From the NCBI GenBank assembly GCA_015069165.1, contig SVJD01000012.1, positions 1-49,964 of the forward strand: a stretch of DNA of 49,964 nucleotides, written 5' to 3'. This document shows positions 33,574 through 42,068 of this stretch, piece after piece (the stretch's first letter is position 1; each line of letters begins with the position of its first letter). This stretch comes from Oscillospiraceae bacterium (lineage in GTDB: Bacteria > Bacillota > Clostridia > UBA1212 > UBA1255). The translations under genes were made by a program, and so were the position numbers. The notes under the pieces were generated by a model, which worked only from the letters and a program-made list of their open reading frames with translations, had not been told where the DNA came from and searched no databases.

Positions 33574-34326
33574 ATGGGTATAAAAATAATTTCACAAAAT
33601 GTCATGTGTTGGGAAAAAGAAAACATAGGCACTTATTCCATAAGGCGTCCTCTTTTAAAAAAAGTATTTCTTAATTACAATGCCGACATTATCGGAATGC
33701 AAGAAGTTACTGATATTTGGGAAAAATATTTTGATAAGGATTTAAAAGGCTTCAAGAAACTTTTGGTTTACCGAGGAAAGAAAAACAAAGAAGCTGTCCC
33801 TGTTTTTTGGAAGGACAATAAGCTCGAAGCGTTGGATTACGGACATTTTTGGCTTTCCGAAACACCGGATACAGAATCTTTCGGTTGGAATGCAGCATGT
33901 CTTCGCATTACTTGTTGGGTTTTGTTTAAAATCAAAGAAAACGGCAAAACTTTTGCTTTTGTAAATACGCATCTTGATCACATAAGCGAAGAAGCCCGCA
34001 TAAACGGACTTAAACTTATACACAGTTTTATTGAAGAAAGATTCGGCAAAGATACGCCGTTGGTATTAACCGGCGATTTTAATGCGTTGCCGGATTCCGA
34101 AACTGTCAAAAATGCAAACAGTATGTTTAATGATGCTCGAAAAATTGCAAAAGAAACAACAGACGAGATTACTTTCCACGGATATTCAGACAGTATAAAT
34201 CAAATAATCGACTATATTTACTTAAGTAGCGATATAAAATGTGATAAGTTCCAAGTTATAAAAGAATTCGGCGGCAGTAATCCGCAATCCGATCATTACG
34301 GTTTACTTGCAGAAATAAATATTTAA
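33574..34326 (+). CDS. Endonuclease/exonuclease/phosphatase (EEP) family enzyme
   Basis: A 250-residue cytosolic enzyme of the DNase I/sphingomyelinase fold, starting at ATG 33574 behind AGAGG. Catalytic motifs are IIGMQEVT (metal-binding Glu, about residue 42), FAFVNTHLDHISEEAR (catalytic His, about 131), VLTGDFNALPDS (Asp and Asn, about 170), and the C-terminal SDHYGLLAEI (His). There is no signal peptide, so the substrate is intracellular: nucleic acid, or a phosphate ester such as a sugar phosphate or lipid head group. It sits between the DUF4846 and GH99-like genes, 10 bases from the latter. Confidence 0.85.
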   Translation: MGIKIISQNVMCWEKENIGTYSIRRPLLKKVFLNYNADIIGMQEVTDIWEKYFDKDLKGFKKLLVYRGKKNKEAVPVFWKDNKLEALDYGHFWLSETPDTESFGWNAACLRITCWVLFKIKENGKTFAFVNTHLDHISEEARINGLKLIHSFIEERFGKDTPLVLTGDFNALPDSETVKNANSMFNDARKIAKETTDEITFHGYSDSINQIIDYIYLSSDIKCDKFQVIKEFGGSNPQSDHYGLLAEINI

Positions 34327-34335
34327 GGTGAATTT

Positions 34336-36348
34336 ATGAAAAAACTTTCTTTAGCTCTGTTTGTTTTACTTTTGATTTTAACGATTGTAAGTCCTCTTGC
34401 TGTATTGGCTGACACAAAAATCACACCTGATAATTGGACTTTTACAGACGGACTCGGACGTACAGAAAGTACCTACGGAAACATTCCCGAAAAACGCAAA
34501 GACCATGAGCGTGTTGTAGGTATTTTTTACCACACTTGGCATACTGAATTTTCAAGAGGCAGAATACCGGTTAATGTAAATCAAGTTATAACTGAGTATC
34601 CGGAAGCTGCCGAAGATGTAAAAAACAATATATTCTGGCTAAAAAAGTTTGAACGTTTCAACTCTCCCGGATATTTTTGGAATGAACCTTTGTTTGGCTA
34701 TTACTCAACTGTTGATGAATATGTTTTGAGAAAACACGCAGAATTGCTTGCAGATGCAGGCGTTGATTTTATATTCATAGACGGAACCAACGGCCGTTAT
34801 ATGTGGGAAGACGGTGTTGATTCCATTTTGAAAGTTTTTAAAGAAGCAAGAAACGACGGTGTAAAAGCTCCTCAAATAGTATTTTGGTTAAGTCTTTCAG
34901 ATAAAGAAAACAGAATTTCACAATTAAATGTAATGTACGAAAATTGGTATTCAAAGCCCGAATACAGCGATTTATGGTTTAAATGGGAAGGAAAACCTCT
35001 CGTGCTTTGCTATACTGATGTGCTTGAAGGAACATACGAAAATTCCACCGAAATAAAAAATATGTTTACATTCCGCCAAATAGATCCTTCATATTTTAAT
35101 CAGGGCGGCTCCACACCCACTCACTGGGGTTGGCTCAGTGTGTACCCGCAGTGTAAGTACGGAAAAACTTCCGACGAAGGAAGACCGGAACAAATGGCTG
35201 TAGGTGTTGCTCAAAATGCCAGTTCTTCTACGTATCAACTTACATATATGGCCGCCGGCAAGCATGTAATGGGCAGAAGTTTTGCGGCTCTTGATGTGGA
35301 CACATTGAAAAACTATTCATATTCCTACACTTACGGCGGCAAAGAATATTCAGTAGATCAAAGGAATGACTTTGCAACTCAAGCAGGCAGAAATTTCCAA
35401 CAACAGTGGGATTATGCTATAAAATGCGACCCTGATGTTATTCTTGTTACAGGTTGGAATGAGTGGACCGCCGGCAGAGACAGCGGTTTTTGCGACCAAT
35501 TCACTGACGAATACAGCCGGGATATAGAGCCTACTAAAGGCGTATTAAAGGATAACTACTATTATCAGTTAGTTGCCAACGTAAGGCGATATAAAGGTGT
35601 TGACAAGGCAAATTGGAATATGGACGATTCCAAAAAAATCGACATTTTTTCTGATGATTTATCACAATGGGATTCAATATCTTCCTACGAACATTATACA
35701 AACAGCACACGCGACAGAGATTGCGCCGGGTATATAAAGCACAATTTTGAAAATTTTACAATGCGTAACGATTTTGTTACTTCCAAAGTTGCCTATGATA
35801 AGGACAATTTTTATTTCTATGTATCAACCCTTGAAAACATTTCACCAGAAACGGATTCTGCTTGGATGAGACTTTTTATAGACACCGATTACACGGGAAA
35901 CAGCCAAAATTGGGAGGGTTTTGAATATGTCATAAACCGCACAAATCCCCAAAACGGTCTTTGCAGTTTGGAGCGTTCCAAAGGAATCGGAGATGATGGA
36001 ATATGGCAATGGGAAAGCGTTGCTTGTGATGTAAAATACAGTGTAAAAGGAAATGTTTTGCAACTTGAAGTTCCCAAAAAGGCTTTAGGTTTCGATGATG
36101 ACACGTTTGATTTTAGTTTTAAATGGTCAGATAATATGCAAAACGACGGGGATATTATGGATTTCTACACTAACGGCGATGTGGCTCCCGGCGGAAGATT
36201 TTGTTTCAGATTTCAAAATGCAATAAATAACGAGAAAACAAATATATGGCTCCTCGTCATAATAATTACAAGTATCATTTTAATTGTCTGCGTTATCTGT
36301 GCAATTCTTATATTGAAAAAAAGAAAATCAAAACATATCAAAGAGTGA
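34336..36348 (+). CDS. GH99/WbsX-like glycan-active protein, surface-anchored
   Basis: A 670-residue surface protein with signal peptide (residues 1-25, ALA-like site near AVLAD) and a C-terminal membrane helix with a Lys/Arg tail (636-670). The main domain (about 60-420) is a TIM barrel of the GH71/GH99/WbsX kind: VVGIFYHTWHTEF near 60, DAGVDFIFIDGTNG near 150, IVFWLSLSD near 181, PLVLCYTDVLEG near 222, and TGWNEWTAG near 372, whose Glu is a good catalytic candidate. A beta-sandwich carbohydrate-binding-like domain follows (about 440-630). It ends the DUF624-DUF4846-EEP operon, and its last 21 bases overlap the end of polC. Substrate unknown. Confidence 0.75.
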   Translation: MKKLSLALFVLLLILTIVSPLAVLADTKITPDNWTFTDGLGRTESTYGNIPEKRKDHERVVGIFYHTWHTEFSRGRIPVNVNQVITEYPEAAEDVKNNIFWLKKFERFNSPGYFWNEPLFGYYSTVDEYVLRKHAELLADAGVDFIFIDGTNGRYMWEDGVDSILKVFKEARNDGVKAPQIVFWLSLSDKENRISQLNVMYENWYSKPEYSDLWFKWEGKPLVLCYTDVLEGTYENSTEIKNMFTFRQIDPSYFNQGGSTPTHWGWLSVYPQCKYGKTSDEGRPEQMAVGVAQNASSSTYQLTYMAAGKHVMGRSFAALDVDTLKNYSYSYTYGGKEYSVDQRNDFATQAGRNFQQQWDYAIKCDPDVILVTGWNEWTAGRDSGFCDQFTDEYSRDIEPTKGVLKDNYYYQLVANVRRYKGVDKANWNMDDSKKIDIFSDDLSQWDSISSYEHYTNSTRDRDCAGYIKHNFENFTMRNDFVTSKVAYDKDNFYFYVSTLENISPETDSAWMRLFIDTDYTGNSQNWEGFEYVINRTNPQNGLCSLERSKGIGDDGIWQWESVACDVKYSVKGNVLQLEVPKKALGFDDDTFDFSFKWSDNMQNDGDIMDFYTNGDVAPGGRFCFRFQNAINNEKTNIWLLVIIITSIILIVCVICAILILKKRKSKHIKE

Positions 36349-39300
36349 CATTTGGTTTGTATCGGGCCAACCCTCAAAGCAACCTTCTGTTTTCAATGTT
36401 TCCAAAACGGATTTGTTTACACTTGCACTTAATTGTAAATCTTCTATCGATAAGAATTTGTCGCCGCTTTCAAGGCGTTTGTTTCTTGCCGCAACAATAT
36501 TCATAGCCGCTGCACCTCCAACACCTTGGAATGCTGCAATCGGAGGACGAATCTTTCCGTTTTCCGGTTTAAAGAATGTAGCATCTGATTTATATATGTC
36601 AACAGGCAAAAACTCTATTCCGCGGGCATACATTTCCACAAGCAAATTATACAACGCCGCTTGAGCCTTGTCTTTTGCGCTCATTTCACCTTTTTTATTG
36701 CCGATTGATTCTTCATCCGCATCTGCCCCGTCTATATCCAAATCGGATATGTCACTGTTAATTAAATTAAGAAGTGCCATTTTTCCGTACATTCTGTCAA
36801 GACCGTGAATCATTGACGCACCGTCAAAGTCATCTATTTTCATGGAGAAACGTGCCGCATAATAAGCAACAGGCTGATAAAGTTTATACCACGCTATTCT
36901 GAGAGATAAAGTAACATAAGCAACAGCATGAGCTTTAGGGAACATGTATTTAATTTTTTTACACGATTCTATATACCACTCGGGAACATCATGCTCTATC
37001 ATAGCTTCTTCCCATTCAGGTTTTAAGCCTTTACCTTTTCTTACGGCTTCCATTATGTCAAAGGACATCTTCTTATCGAGATTTTTATTGATAAGATATA
37101 ACATAATATCATCACGGCAACATATAGCCTGCGACAAAGTACACGTACCTTCTGCAATCAAAGTCTGTGCGTTACCGTTCCATACGTCTGTACCATGAGA
37201 TAAACCTGAAATACGTACCAATTCCGAGATTGTAGACGGACGCGTATCCATTAGCATTTTGGTGACAAATCCCGTACCCATTTCCGGAATTCCCAACGTA
37301 CCCAACGGAATCGGCTTTTTAAGTATATCGTTATTAAGCCCCAAAGCATCTGATGAGTTAAACAAAGAAAGCATCTTCGCATCGTTAATATCAACGGTCA
37401 AACTGTCAATTCCCGTATATTCTTCCAATAATTTTAACATTGCAGGACCTTCGTGACCCAGAATATCGAGCTTCAAAATATTATCATGCAAGAAATGATA
37501 ATCGAAGTGCGTCGTAATGGTATCGGAATTTTCTTTCTCTGCAGGGTGCTGAACGGGCGTGAAATCATAAATCTCCTTATCTCTCGGTATAACAATGATA
37601 CCGCCCGGGTGCTGACCCGTAGTCTTGCGTACACCTTCAAAACCGCTTGCAAGACGGTTTATTTCCGCATTGGAAACTTGCTTTCCTCTTTCTTGCAAGT
37701 ATTTTATTACGTATCCTCTTGCAGATTTGTCAGCAAGTCCCGCAATAGTTCCGGCACGGAACACTTTTCCTTTACCGAATAATACTTCTGTATATTTGTG
37801 AGCATTTGCTTGGTCTTCTGATGCAAAATTAAGGTCTATATCAGGAACTTTATCTCCTTTAAATCCGAGGAATGTCTCAAAAGGAATATCATAACCGTCT
37901 CGAGTGAGCAATTCGTCGCACTCAGGGCAATTCTTTTCCGGCATATCAAATCCGCAGTCATATCCCTCATTTTCATGGAATTCATAATAACCGCATTTAG
38001 TACATCTGTAATGTGCCGGCAAAGAGTTTACTTCCGTAATTCCTGCCATAAATGCTGCAACAGAAGAACCAACCGAACCTCTCGATCCAACTTGGTATCC
38101 GTTTCTGGCAGATTCTGCCACAAGCTCTTTCGCGGTTATGTACATGATTGAATATCCGTTACTGATAATAGAATTAAGCTCTTTTTCAAGACGAGCCTCA
38201 ACCAATTCAGGAAGTTTTTCACCATAAATCGAACGGGCTTTTTCATAACAGCTGGTTCTGAGTGTTTCATCAGAGCCTTCGATAACAGGCGGATAGAATC
38301 CGTCCGGCACCGGCCTTATAACTTCTATTTGGTCTGAAATCTCGCGCGTATTTTCTACTACAATTTCATAAGCACGCTCGCCGAGATATTCAAATTCAGC
38401 AAGCATTTCCTCCGTAGTTCTTAAATAAAGCGGAGGCTGTGTGTCCGCATCGCTGTAACCTTGCGCCGCTTGCAAAACTGTTCTGTAAATTTCGTCCTCA
38501 GGATTAAGGAAGTGTACATCACACGTTGCAACCGTCTTTTTACCTAATTTATCGCCCAGTTCAACGATTTTTTTGTTTATAGCTTTTACTGAATCCAAGC
38601 TCTCTACATGTCCGTTTCTTACCAAATACATATCGTTTTCCAAAGGCTGAATCTCAAGATAATCGTAAAAAGAAGCTATTTCCAATAATTTTTCATCAGA
38701 TTCGTTATTTAAAACGGCGTTAAAAAGCTCGCCCTCCGAGCACGCACTGCCTATTATAAGACCCTCTCTGTGAGCTTCGATTTCAAATCTCGGCATTCTC
38801 GGCCGCTTATGATAATAATTCAAATTAGAAAGCGAAATAAGCTTGTAAAGATTTTTAAGTCCCACAAGATTTTTTACCAAAATAATACAGTGCCATGTGG
38901 GAATTTTCTTTGCTTCTTCCGGTGACATTTCAGGCGTGCGGTCACAAAGATAACATTCGCAACCGTAAATCAATTTTAACGCATCCGGCTCGCCTTTTTT
39001 GCTTGCCTTTTTCATTGAGTTAAACATATCAGGGTACGCTTGCGCCGTACCGTGGTCTGTAATGGCAACGGCATCGTGTCCCCATTTTACCAATTGTTTT
39101 ACCAAATCTCCGGGACGTGTCAAACCGTCTTGTGCACTCATATTTGTGTGTAAATGGAGCTCTACCCTTTTAACCGGGGCATTATCTTTTCTGAATACGG
39201 GCTTATACTCACAGATGCTTTTTGCCATAATTGTAAGCTCTCTGGTATATTTATCCTGGGAAGCTTGTCCGTATACAGTTATATAATTACCCTCTTTAAA

Positions 39301-39954
39301 TGTTTTCTTTACAAAATCAGCATCAAATTCATCGAAAAAGAACTTTGCGACGACGGAATACGTATTATCTGTCATTTCAAGCAGTGCAATATACGAACCG
39401 CTGGGAATCTGCCTGTCTTCGTATTTGAATATTTTTCCCGAAACTGCCACATATCCGGAATCAGCATCGATTTCCGACATTTTACTGATTACGCTGTCGA
39501 TTTCTCTACCCATGTAAATGGTATTTCCGCGAGAATCTTTTTTTAATTCCTCTCCCTCTTCGGGAGTAAGTTTTTTCTTTTTGGAATACTTGCCGTCACC
39601 TTTATTTGAATATTCCGTACCTTTTTTACGCTGATACGTACCTCCGCCGCTGTATCCGCCCGATGAATTTTTCATATTCTGCGCCGCTAAACGTATACTT
39701 TCTCTTTGGGCTTCTTCGTATTGTTCAATACTGAACGGAATTTCAACCACTTCTTCATCCGGTAAAATTTCCTTAGGGGCACTTTGGGGCACCTGAACTT
39801 TGATTTCTATATTTACAGAGCCGTCTGCCTTTAGTTTTTTACGCCAAACTTGCTCCAAATTCAATATTTCATCATTGGAGAAAGCTGTATCATTTTCAAA
39901 TAAAAGTATTATTTTCTTTTGCTCATTATATATCTCCGCCGATATAATTTTCAC
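36328..39954 (-). CDS. polC: PolC-type DNA polymerase III alpha subunit lacking the exonuclease insertion
   Basis: A 1208-residue replicative polymerase; the usual PolC is about 1430-1460. I chose GTG 39954 (KIISAEIYN), 8-10 bases after AAGGGAAGG. Order: N-terminal domain, OB fold (about 165-250, YVAVSGKIFKYED), PHP domain from VELHLHTNMSAQDG (about 265), palm with PDIDLNFAS, GTLGIPEMGTGFV and the fingers helices, the Cys4 zinc motif (CTKCGYYEF and CPECDELL), and a clamp-binding tail QMSLFDMF. Between YGCECYLCDRT and TWHCIILVKNL only about 20 residues remain where PolC normally carries a DEDD exonuclease of about 180. PHP ligands appear intact. It overlaps the GH99-like gene end by 21 bases. 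Confidence 0.92.
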   Translation of the reverse strand: MKIISAEIYNEQKKIILLFENDTAFSNDEILNLEQVWRKKLKADGSVNIEIKVQVPQSAPKEILPDEEVVEIPFSIEQYEEAQRESIRLAAQNMKNSSGGYSGGGTYQRKKGTEYSNKGDGKYSKKKKLTPEEGEELKKDSRGNTIYMGREIDSVISKMSEIDADSGYVAVSGKIFKYEDRQIPSGSYIALLEMTDNTYSVVAKFFFDEFDADFVKKTFKEGNYITVYGQASQDKYTRELTIMAKSICEYKPVFRKDNAPVKRVELHLHTNMSAQDGLTRPGDLVKQLVKWGHDAVAITDHGTAQAYPDMFNSMKKASKKGEPDALKLIYGCECYLCDRTPEMSPEEAKKIPTWHCIILVKNLVGLKNLYKLISLSNLNYYHKRPRMPRFEIEAHREGLIIGSACSEGELFNAVLNNESDEKLLEIASFYDYLEIQPLENDMYLVRNGHVESLDSVKAINKKIVELGDKLGKKTVATCDVHFLNPEDEIYRTVLQAAQGYSDADTQPPLYLRTTEEMLAEFEYLGERAYEIVVENTREISDQIEVIRPVPDGFYPPVIEGSDETLRTSCYEKARSIYGEKLPELVEARLEKELNSIISNGYSIMYITAKELVAESARNGYQVGSRGSVGSSVAAFMAGITEVNSLPAHYRCTKCGYYEFHENEGYDCGFDMPEKNCPECDELLTRDGYDIPFETFLGFKGDKVPDIDLNFASEDQANAHKYTEVLFGKGKVFRAGTIAGLADKSARGYVIKYLQERGKQVSNAEINRLASGFEGVRKTTGQHPGGIIVIPRDKEIYDFTPVQHPAEKENSDTITTHFDYHFLHDNILKLDILGHEGPAMLKLLEEYTGIDSLTVDINDAKMLSLFNSSDALGLNNDILKKPIPLGTLGIPEMGTGFVTKMLMDTRPSTISELVRISGLSHGTDVWNGNAQTLIAEGTCTLSQAICCRDDIMLYLINKNLDKKMSFDIMEAVRKGKGLKPEWEEAMIEHDVPEWYIESCKKIKYMFPKAHAVAYVTLSLRIAWYKLYQPVAYYAARFSMKIDDFDGASMIHGLDRMYGKMALLNLINSDISDLDIDGADADEESIGNKKGEMSAKDKAQAALYNLLVEMYARGIEFLPVDIYKSDATFFKPENGKIRPPIAAFQGVGGAAAMNIVAARNKRLESGDKFLSIEDLQLSASVNKSVLETLKTEGCFEGWPDTNQMSLFDMF

Positions 39955-40025
39955 CGATAAGTACACCCTTCCCTTTTGATTATCGGTATTGATTATAACA
40001 TTACAAGCACGCCATTTTCAACATC

Positions 40026-40304
40026 TTAAATGTATTTATTTTTATACTCCAAGCGCTTCTTAATTTCGTTTTTTCTTTTAAAATCATAAATCGAATGAAT
40101 ATTATATTTTTTTGAGCATTTCCTGCAAACACAAAGCTGCCCTTTATGAGAAAGTGACATTCCGACGTGTGAAATATACATAAAATATGTACGTAATTTT
40201 ATTTTGTTGCAACAAGCGCATTTCGGAAATATTTCCGTTTTAAAAATCATAAAATCATACACTATTGAGCATATCGCAAAAAATATAAGCTTTAAAACCG
40301 ACAT
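40026..40304 (-). CDS. Small membrane protein with a zinc-ribbon-like motif
   Basis: A 92-residue protein with one N-terminal hydrophobic helix (about 3-20) and two Cys pairs: CACC near 29-32 and CVCRKC near 58-63, separated by a His/Ser-rich strand region, as in treble-clef or ribbon zinc sites. The C-terminus is highly basic (KRKNEIKKRLEYKNKYI). The ribosome site is weak (GGGGTAG), so the start is uncertain. It lies between SASP and polC on the same strand. One arm of a 15-base inverted repeat is in its coding sequence. I do not recognise the family. Confidence 0.5.
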   Translation of the reverse strand: MSVLKLIFFAICSIVYDFMIFKTEIFPKCACCNKIKLRTYFMYISHVGMSLSHKGQLCVCRKCSKKYNIHSIYDFKRKNEIKKRLEYKNKYI

Positions 40305-40353
40305 TTTTTCTACCCCAAAAAATAATTTTATTAACTATATGCGCTTGTTGCAA
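40207..40353. repeat. 15-base perfect inverted repeat with distant arms
   Basis: TTGCAACAAGCGCAT at 40207-40221 is the exact reverse complement of ATGCGCTTGTTGCAA at 40339-40353. One arm lies in the coding sequence of the zinc-ribbon-like gene, the other in the gap before its start. In a - strand transcript the arms could pair and enclose the start codon. Confidence 0.45.
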
Positions 40354-40377
40354 AATATATTAAAAAATACTACTTAA

Positions 40378-40575
40378 TTACTGCTGATTGTTGTTTTTAA
40401 AGTAGTTATTTCCTGTATAACTTTCGAAAACTTTACGAACGATATTACCGCCGATTGTACCTGCTTCTTTAGAAGTCAAATCGCCGTTATATCCTTCTTT
40501 AAGGTTTACACCTGTCTCTTTTGCAATCTCATATTTGAGTTGGTCAAAAGATGTTTTGCTTCTGCTGTTTGCCAT
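40378..40575 (-). CDS. Alpha/beta-type small acid-soluble spore protein
   Basis: A 65-residue spore DNA-binding protein. The first conserved half reads LKYEIAKETGVNL, including the GPR protease cleavage site around EIA. The second half is YNGDLTSKEAGTIGGNIVRKV, the SASP alpha/beta signature G-x-L-T-x-x-x-x-G-x-x-G-G. It coats forespore DNA and protects it from UV and other damage; on germination GPR degrades it. It starts behind AAAGGGGTGA. A forespore-type promoter lies directly upstream, in the gap after the DUF378 gene. Confidence 0.95.
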   Translation of the reverse strand: MANSRSKTSFDQLKYEIAKETGVNLKEGYNGDLTSKEAGTIGGNIVRKVFESYTGNNYFKNNNQQ

Positions 40576-40604
40576 TTCGTTTCACCCCTTTCGTGATTTG
40601 TGAT

Positions 40605-40633
40605 TATTATTTCCTGTTTATTTGCTTTTATGC
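40605..40633 (-). promoter_or_regulatory. Forespore (sigma-F/sigma-G-type) promoter of the SASP gene
   Basis: On the - strand GCATA (40633-40629) and GGAAATAATA (40614-40605) are 14 bases apart and match GYATA and GGHHANAHTR at every position. It lies in the 65-base gap before the SASP gene. Confidence 0.7.
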
Positions 40634-40640
40634 CGGTAAA

Positions 40641-40856
40641 TTACTCCCTTATTGCTTCTGTGTTTCTGAAAAGCAAACTAATTGAATAAATTCCTGAGAT
40701 TCCCACTACGGAATAAATTATTCTGCTGATTGTAGATGATGCTCCGCCAAAGAGAGCAGCTACAAAGTCATATTGGAACAAACCGACAGAAAGCCATACG
40801 ATTGCACCTACTATTACCAATATCAATGCAATTCTGTCCAAACCGTTTCTTGCCAC
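40641..40856 (-). CDS. DUF378 small membrane protein
   Basis: A 71-residue protein with two membrane helices. The sequence LDRIALILVIVGAIVWLSVGLFQYDFVAALFGG, then SRIIYSVVGISGIYSI, is the DUF378 pattern. The family is widespread in clostridia and of unknown function. The GTG start (40856) follows AAAGGAG by 9 bases. It stands upstream of the SASP gene, which has its own promoter. It diverges from the DUF6873-like gene with about 130 bases between. Confidence 0.85.
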   Translation of the reverse strand: MARNGLDRIALILVIVGAIVWLSVGLFQYDFVAALFGGASSTISRIIYSVVGISGIYSISLLFRNTEAIRE

Positions 40857-40946
40857 GGTAATCAGCTCCTTTCTTGTTAAATGCTGCTGAATATGGCATT
40901 TCGCCGCTATTAGAATTACCCAATTAAATAAAAATTATTACACTGA

Positions 40947-40975
40947 TTGCAAAAAAAATTATTATGTTTTACAAT
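40947..40975 (+). promoter_or_regulatory. Promoter giving a possibly leaderless transcript
   Basis: TTGCAA (40947-40952) and TACAAT (40970-40975) are 17 bases apart. Seven bases on, the predicted start (about 40982) is only 3 bases before ATG 40985. Confidence 0.55.
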
Positions 40976-40984
40976 GTTTTTGTT

Positions 40985-41695
40985 ATGAAAATTTATATCG
41001 TAAATTCTCAAATTAATATAAAGACGAAAGGGCTTCTGGGCACTTACGGCTCAGTAGCAGGTGTTTGTGCACACCCTAATTTGCCCACTCCCGAGAAACA
41101 CCATGCAGATATGCAATTTGCTAAAATCGACAGCCGCACTCTTGTTTGCGCACCCAAAAGTTCCGTAAATGCACCTCTTGACGGAATCACTTGTCTCGCC
41201 GGCAGTGTGGATTTATGTGAGAAATACCCCGATAATATTGCGTATAATATTCTTTGCTGCGGCAAATATTTTTTTCACAATTTAAAACATACCTCTCCCG
41301 AGGTAAAAAATGAAATTAACAAGCGAAACTTTAAACTTGTAAATATAAATCAAGGCTACGCAGGTTGTTCTTCTATTTGCGTACCTTTGCAAAACGGAGA
41401 ATTTCTTTTGATTTCTTCCGATAAAGGAATTATTTCTTCTGTGAATAAACTTAAATGCCCAAATATCCGCACAGAATATTTCGAAGCAACAAAATCCATA
41501 CTTCTTCCCGGATACGACCACGGTTTTATAGGCGGTTGCTGCGGCTATGATGATGAACTGGGATTATTGGTTTACGGAAAAATAAACGGACAGCTAAAAG
41601 AGCTGTCCGAAAGGTATAATTTTCCTATTTTGTCAATTTTTGACGGGTCGCTTACAGATATCGGCGGGATACTTGTTATGTACCCGTGTCTATAA
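40985..41695 (+). CDS. DUF6873-like (GME-fold) protein
   Basis: A 236-residue protein starting at ATG 40985 without any visible ribosome site; its promoter would put the transcript start about 3 bases upstream, so it may be leaderless. Conserved-looking blocks are [21 protein letters not shown] near 28, [16 protein letters not shown] near 120, [15 protein letters not shown] near 172, and [11 protein letters not shown] near 222, in the pattern of the DUF6873 family (pentein-like GME fold). The Cys/His-rich motifs recall guanidine-modifying enzymes, but no substrate can be given. Its 3' end overlaps ndoA by 20 bases from the opposite strand. Confidence 0.6.
   Translation: MKIYIVNSQINIKTKGLLGTYGSVAGVCAHPNLPTPEKHHADMQFAKIDSRTLVCAPKSSVNAPLDGITCLAGSVDLCEKYPDNIAYNILCCGKYFFHNLKHTSPEVKNEINKRNFKLVNINQGYAGCSSICVPLQNGEFLLISSDKGIISSVNKLKCPNIRTEYFEATKSILLPGYDHGFIGGCCGYDDELGLLVYGKINGQLKELSERYNFPILSIFDGSLTDIGGILVMYPCL
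41578..41609 (-). terminator. Terminator of ndoA, located inside the convergent gene
   Basis: CGGACAGCT (41587-41595) and AGCTGTCCG (41601-41609) form a perfect 9-pair stem around a 5-base loop. On the - strand it is followed by TTTATTTTT (41586-41578). It is about 67 bases past the ndoA stop and inside the coding sequence of 40985-41695. Confidence 0.75.
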
Positions 41696-42035
41696 GTCCC
41701 AAACTTATTTTCAATGCATAATCTATTTTTTTCATATTGTCTGTATCTATATGACAGACTCTTTCACGTAATCTTTTTTTATCTATCGTCCTTAATTGCT
41801 CCAACAAAATTACGGAATCTTTAGCAATTCCGAATTGGTCTGCTCTTATAGACAGATGCGTAGGCATCTTTGATTTGTTTATTTGCGACGTAATCGCTGC
41901 CACTATAATCGTCGGGCTGTATTTATTTCCTATATCATTCTGCAAAACAAGCACCGGCCTTATACCTCCTTGTTCCGAGCCTACAACAGGACTCAGATCC
42001 GCATAGTATATGTCACCACGCTTTACAGTTATCAT
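41676..42035 (-). CDS. ndoA: MazF/PemK-type mRNA interferase (EndoA)
   Basis: A 119-residue ribonuclease toxin. The beta-barrel core [21 protein letters not shown] at residues 3-23 carries the catalytic Arg. [25 protein letters not shown] near 27-51 has the Thr-Ser pair, and [11 protein letters not shown] near 79 completes the fold. In Bacillus this enzyme cuts mRNA at UACAU. It follows its antitoxin gene by 33 bases, in an arrangement next to alr that is common in Firmicutes. Its intrinsic terminator is embedded in the convergent gene. Confidence 0.93.
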   Translation of the reverse strand: MITVKRGDIYYADLSPVVGSEQGGIRPVLVLQNDIGNKYSPTIIVAAITSQINKSKMPTHLSIRADQFGIAKDSVILLEQLRTIDKKRLRERVCHIDTDNMKKIDYALKISLGLIDTGT

Positions 42036-42068
42036 TAAATCACTCCGTTTCCAAAATCTCGTTGATTT

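Noticed and set aside
36240-36275. Weak stem (ACGAG with CTCGT) that might end polC inside the GH99-like gene
   Set aside because: Only five pairs with an 18-base loop and a poor T-tract, so it was not counted with the three convincing cases.
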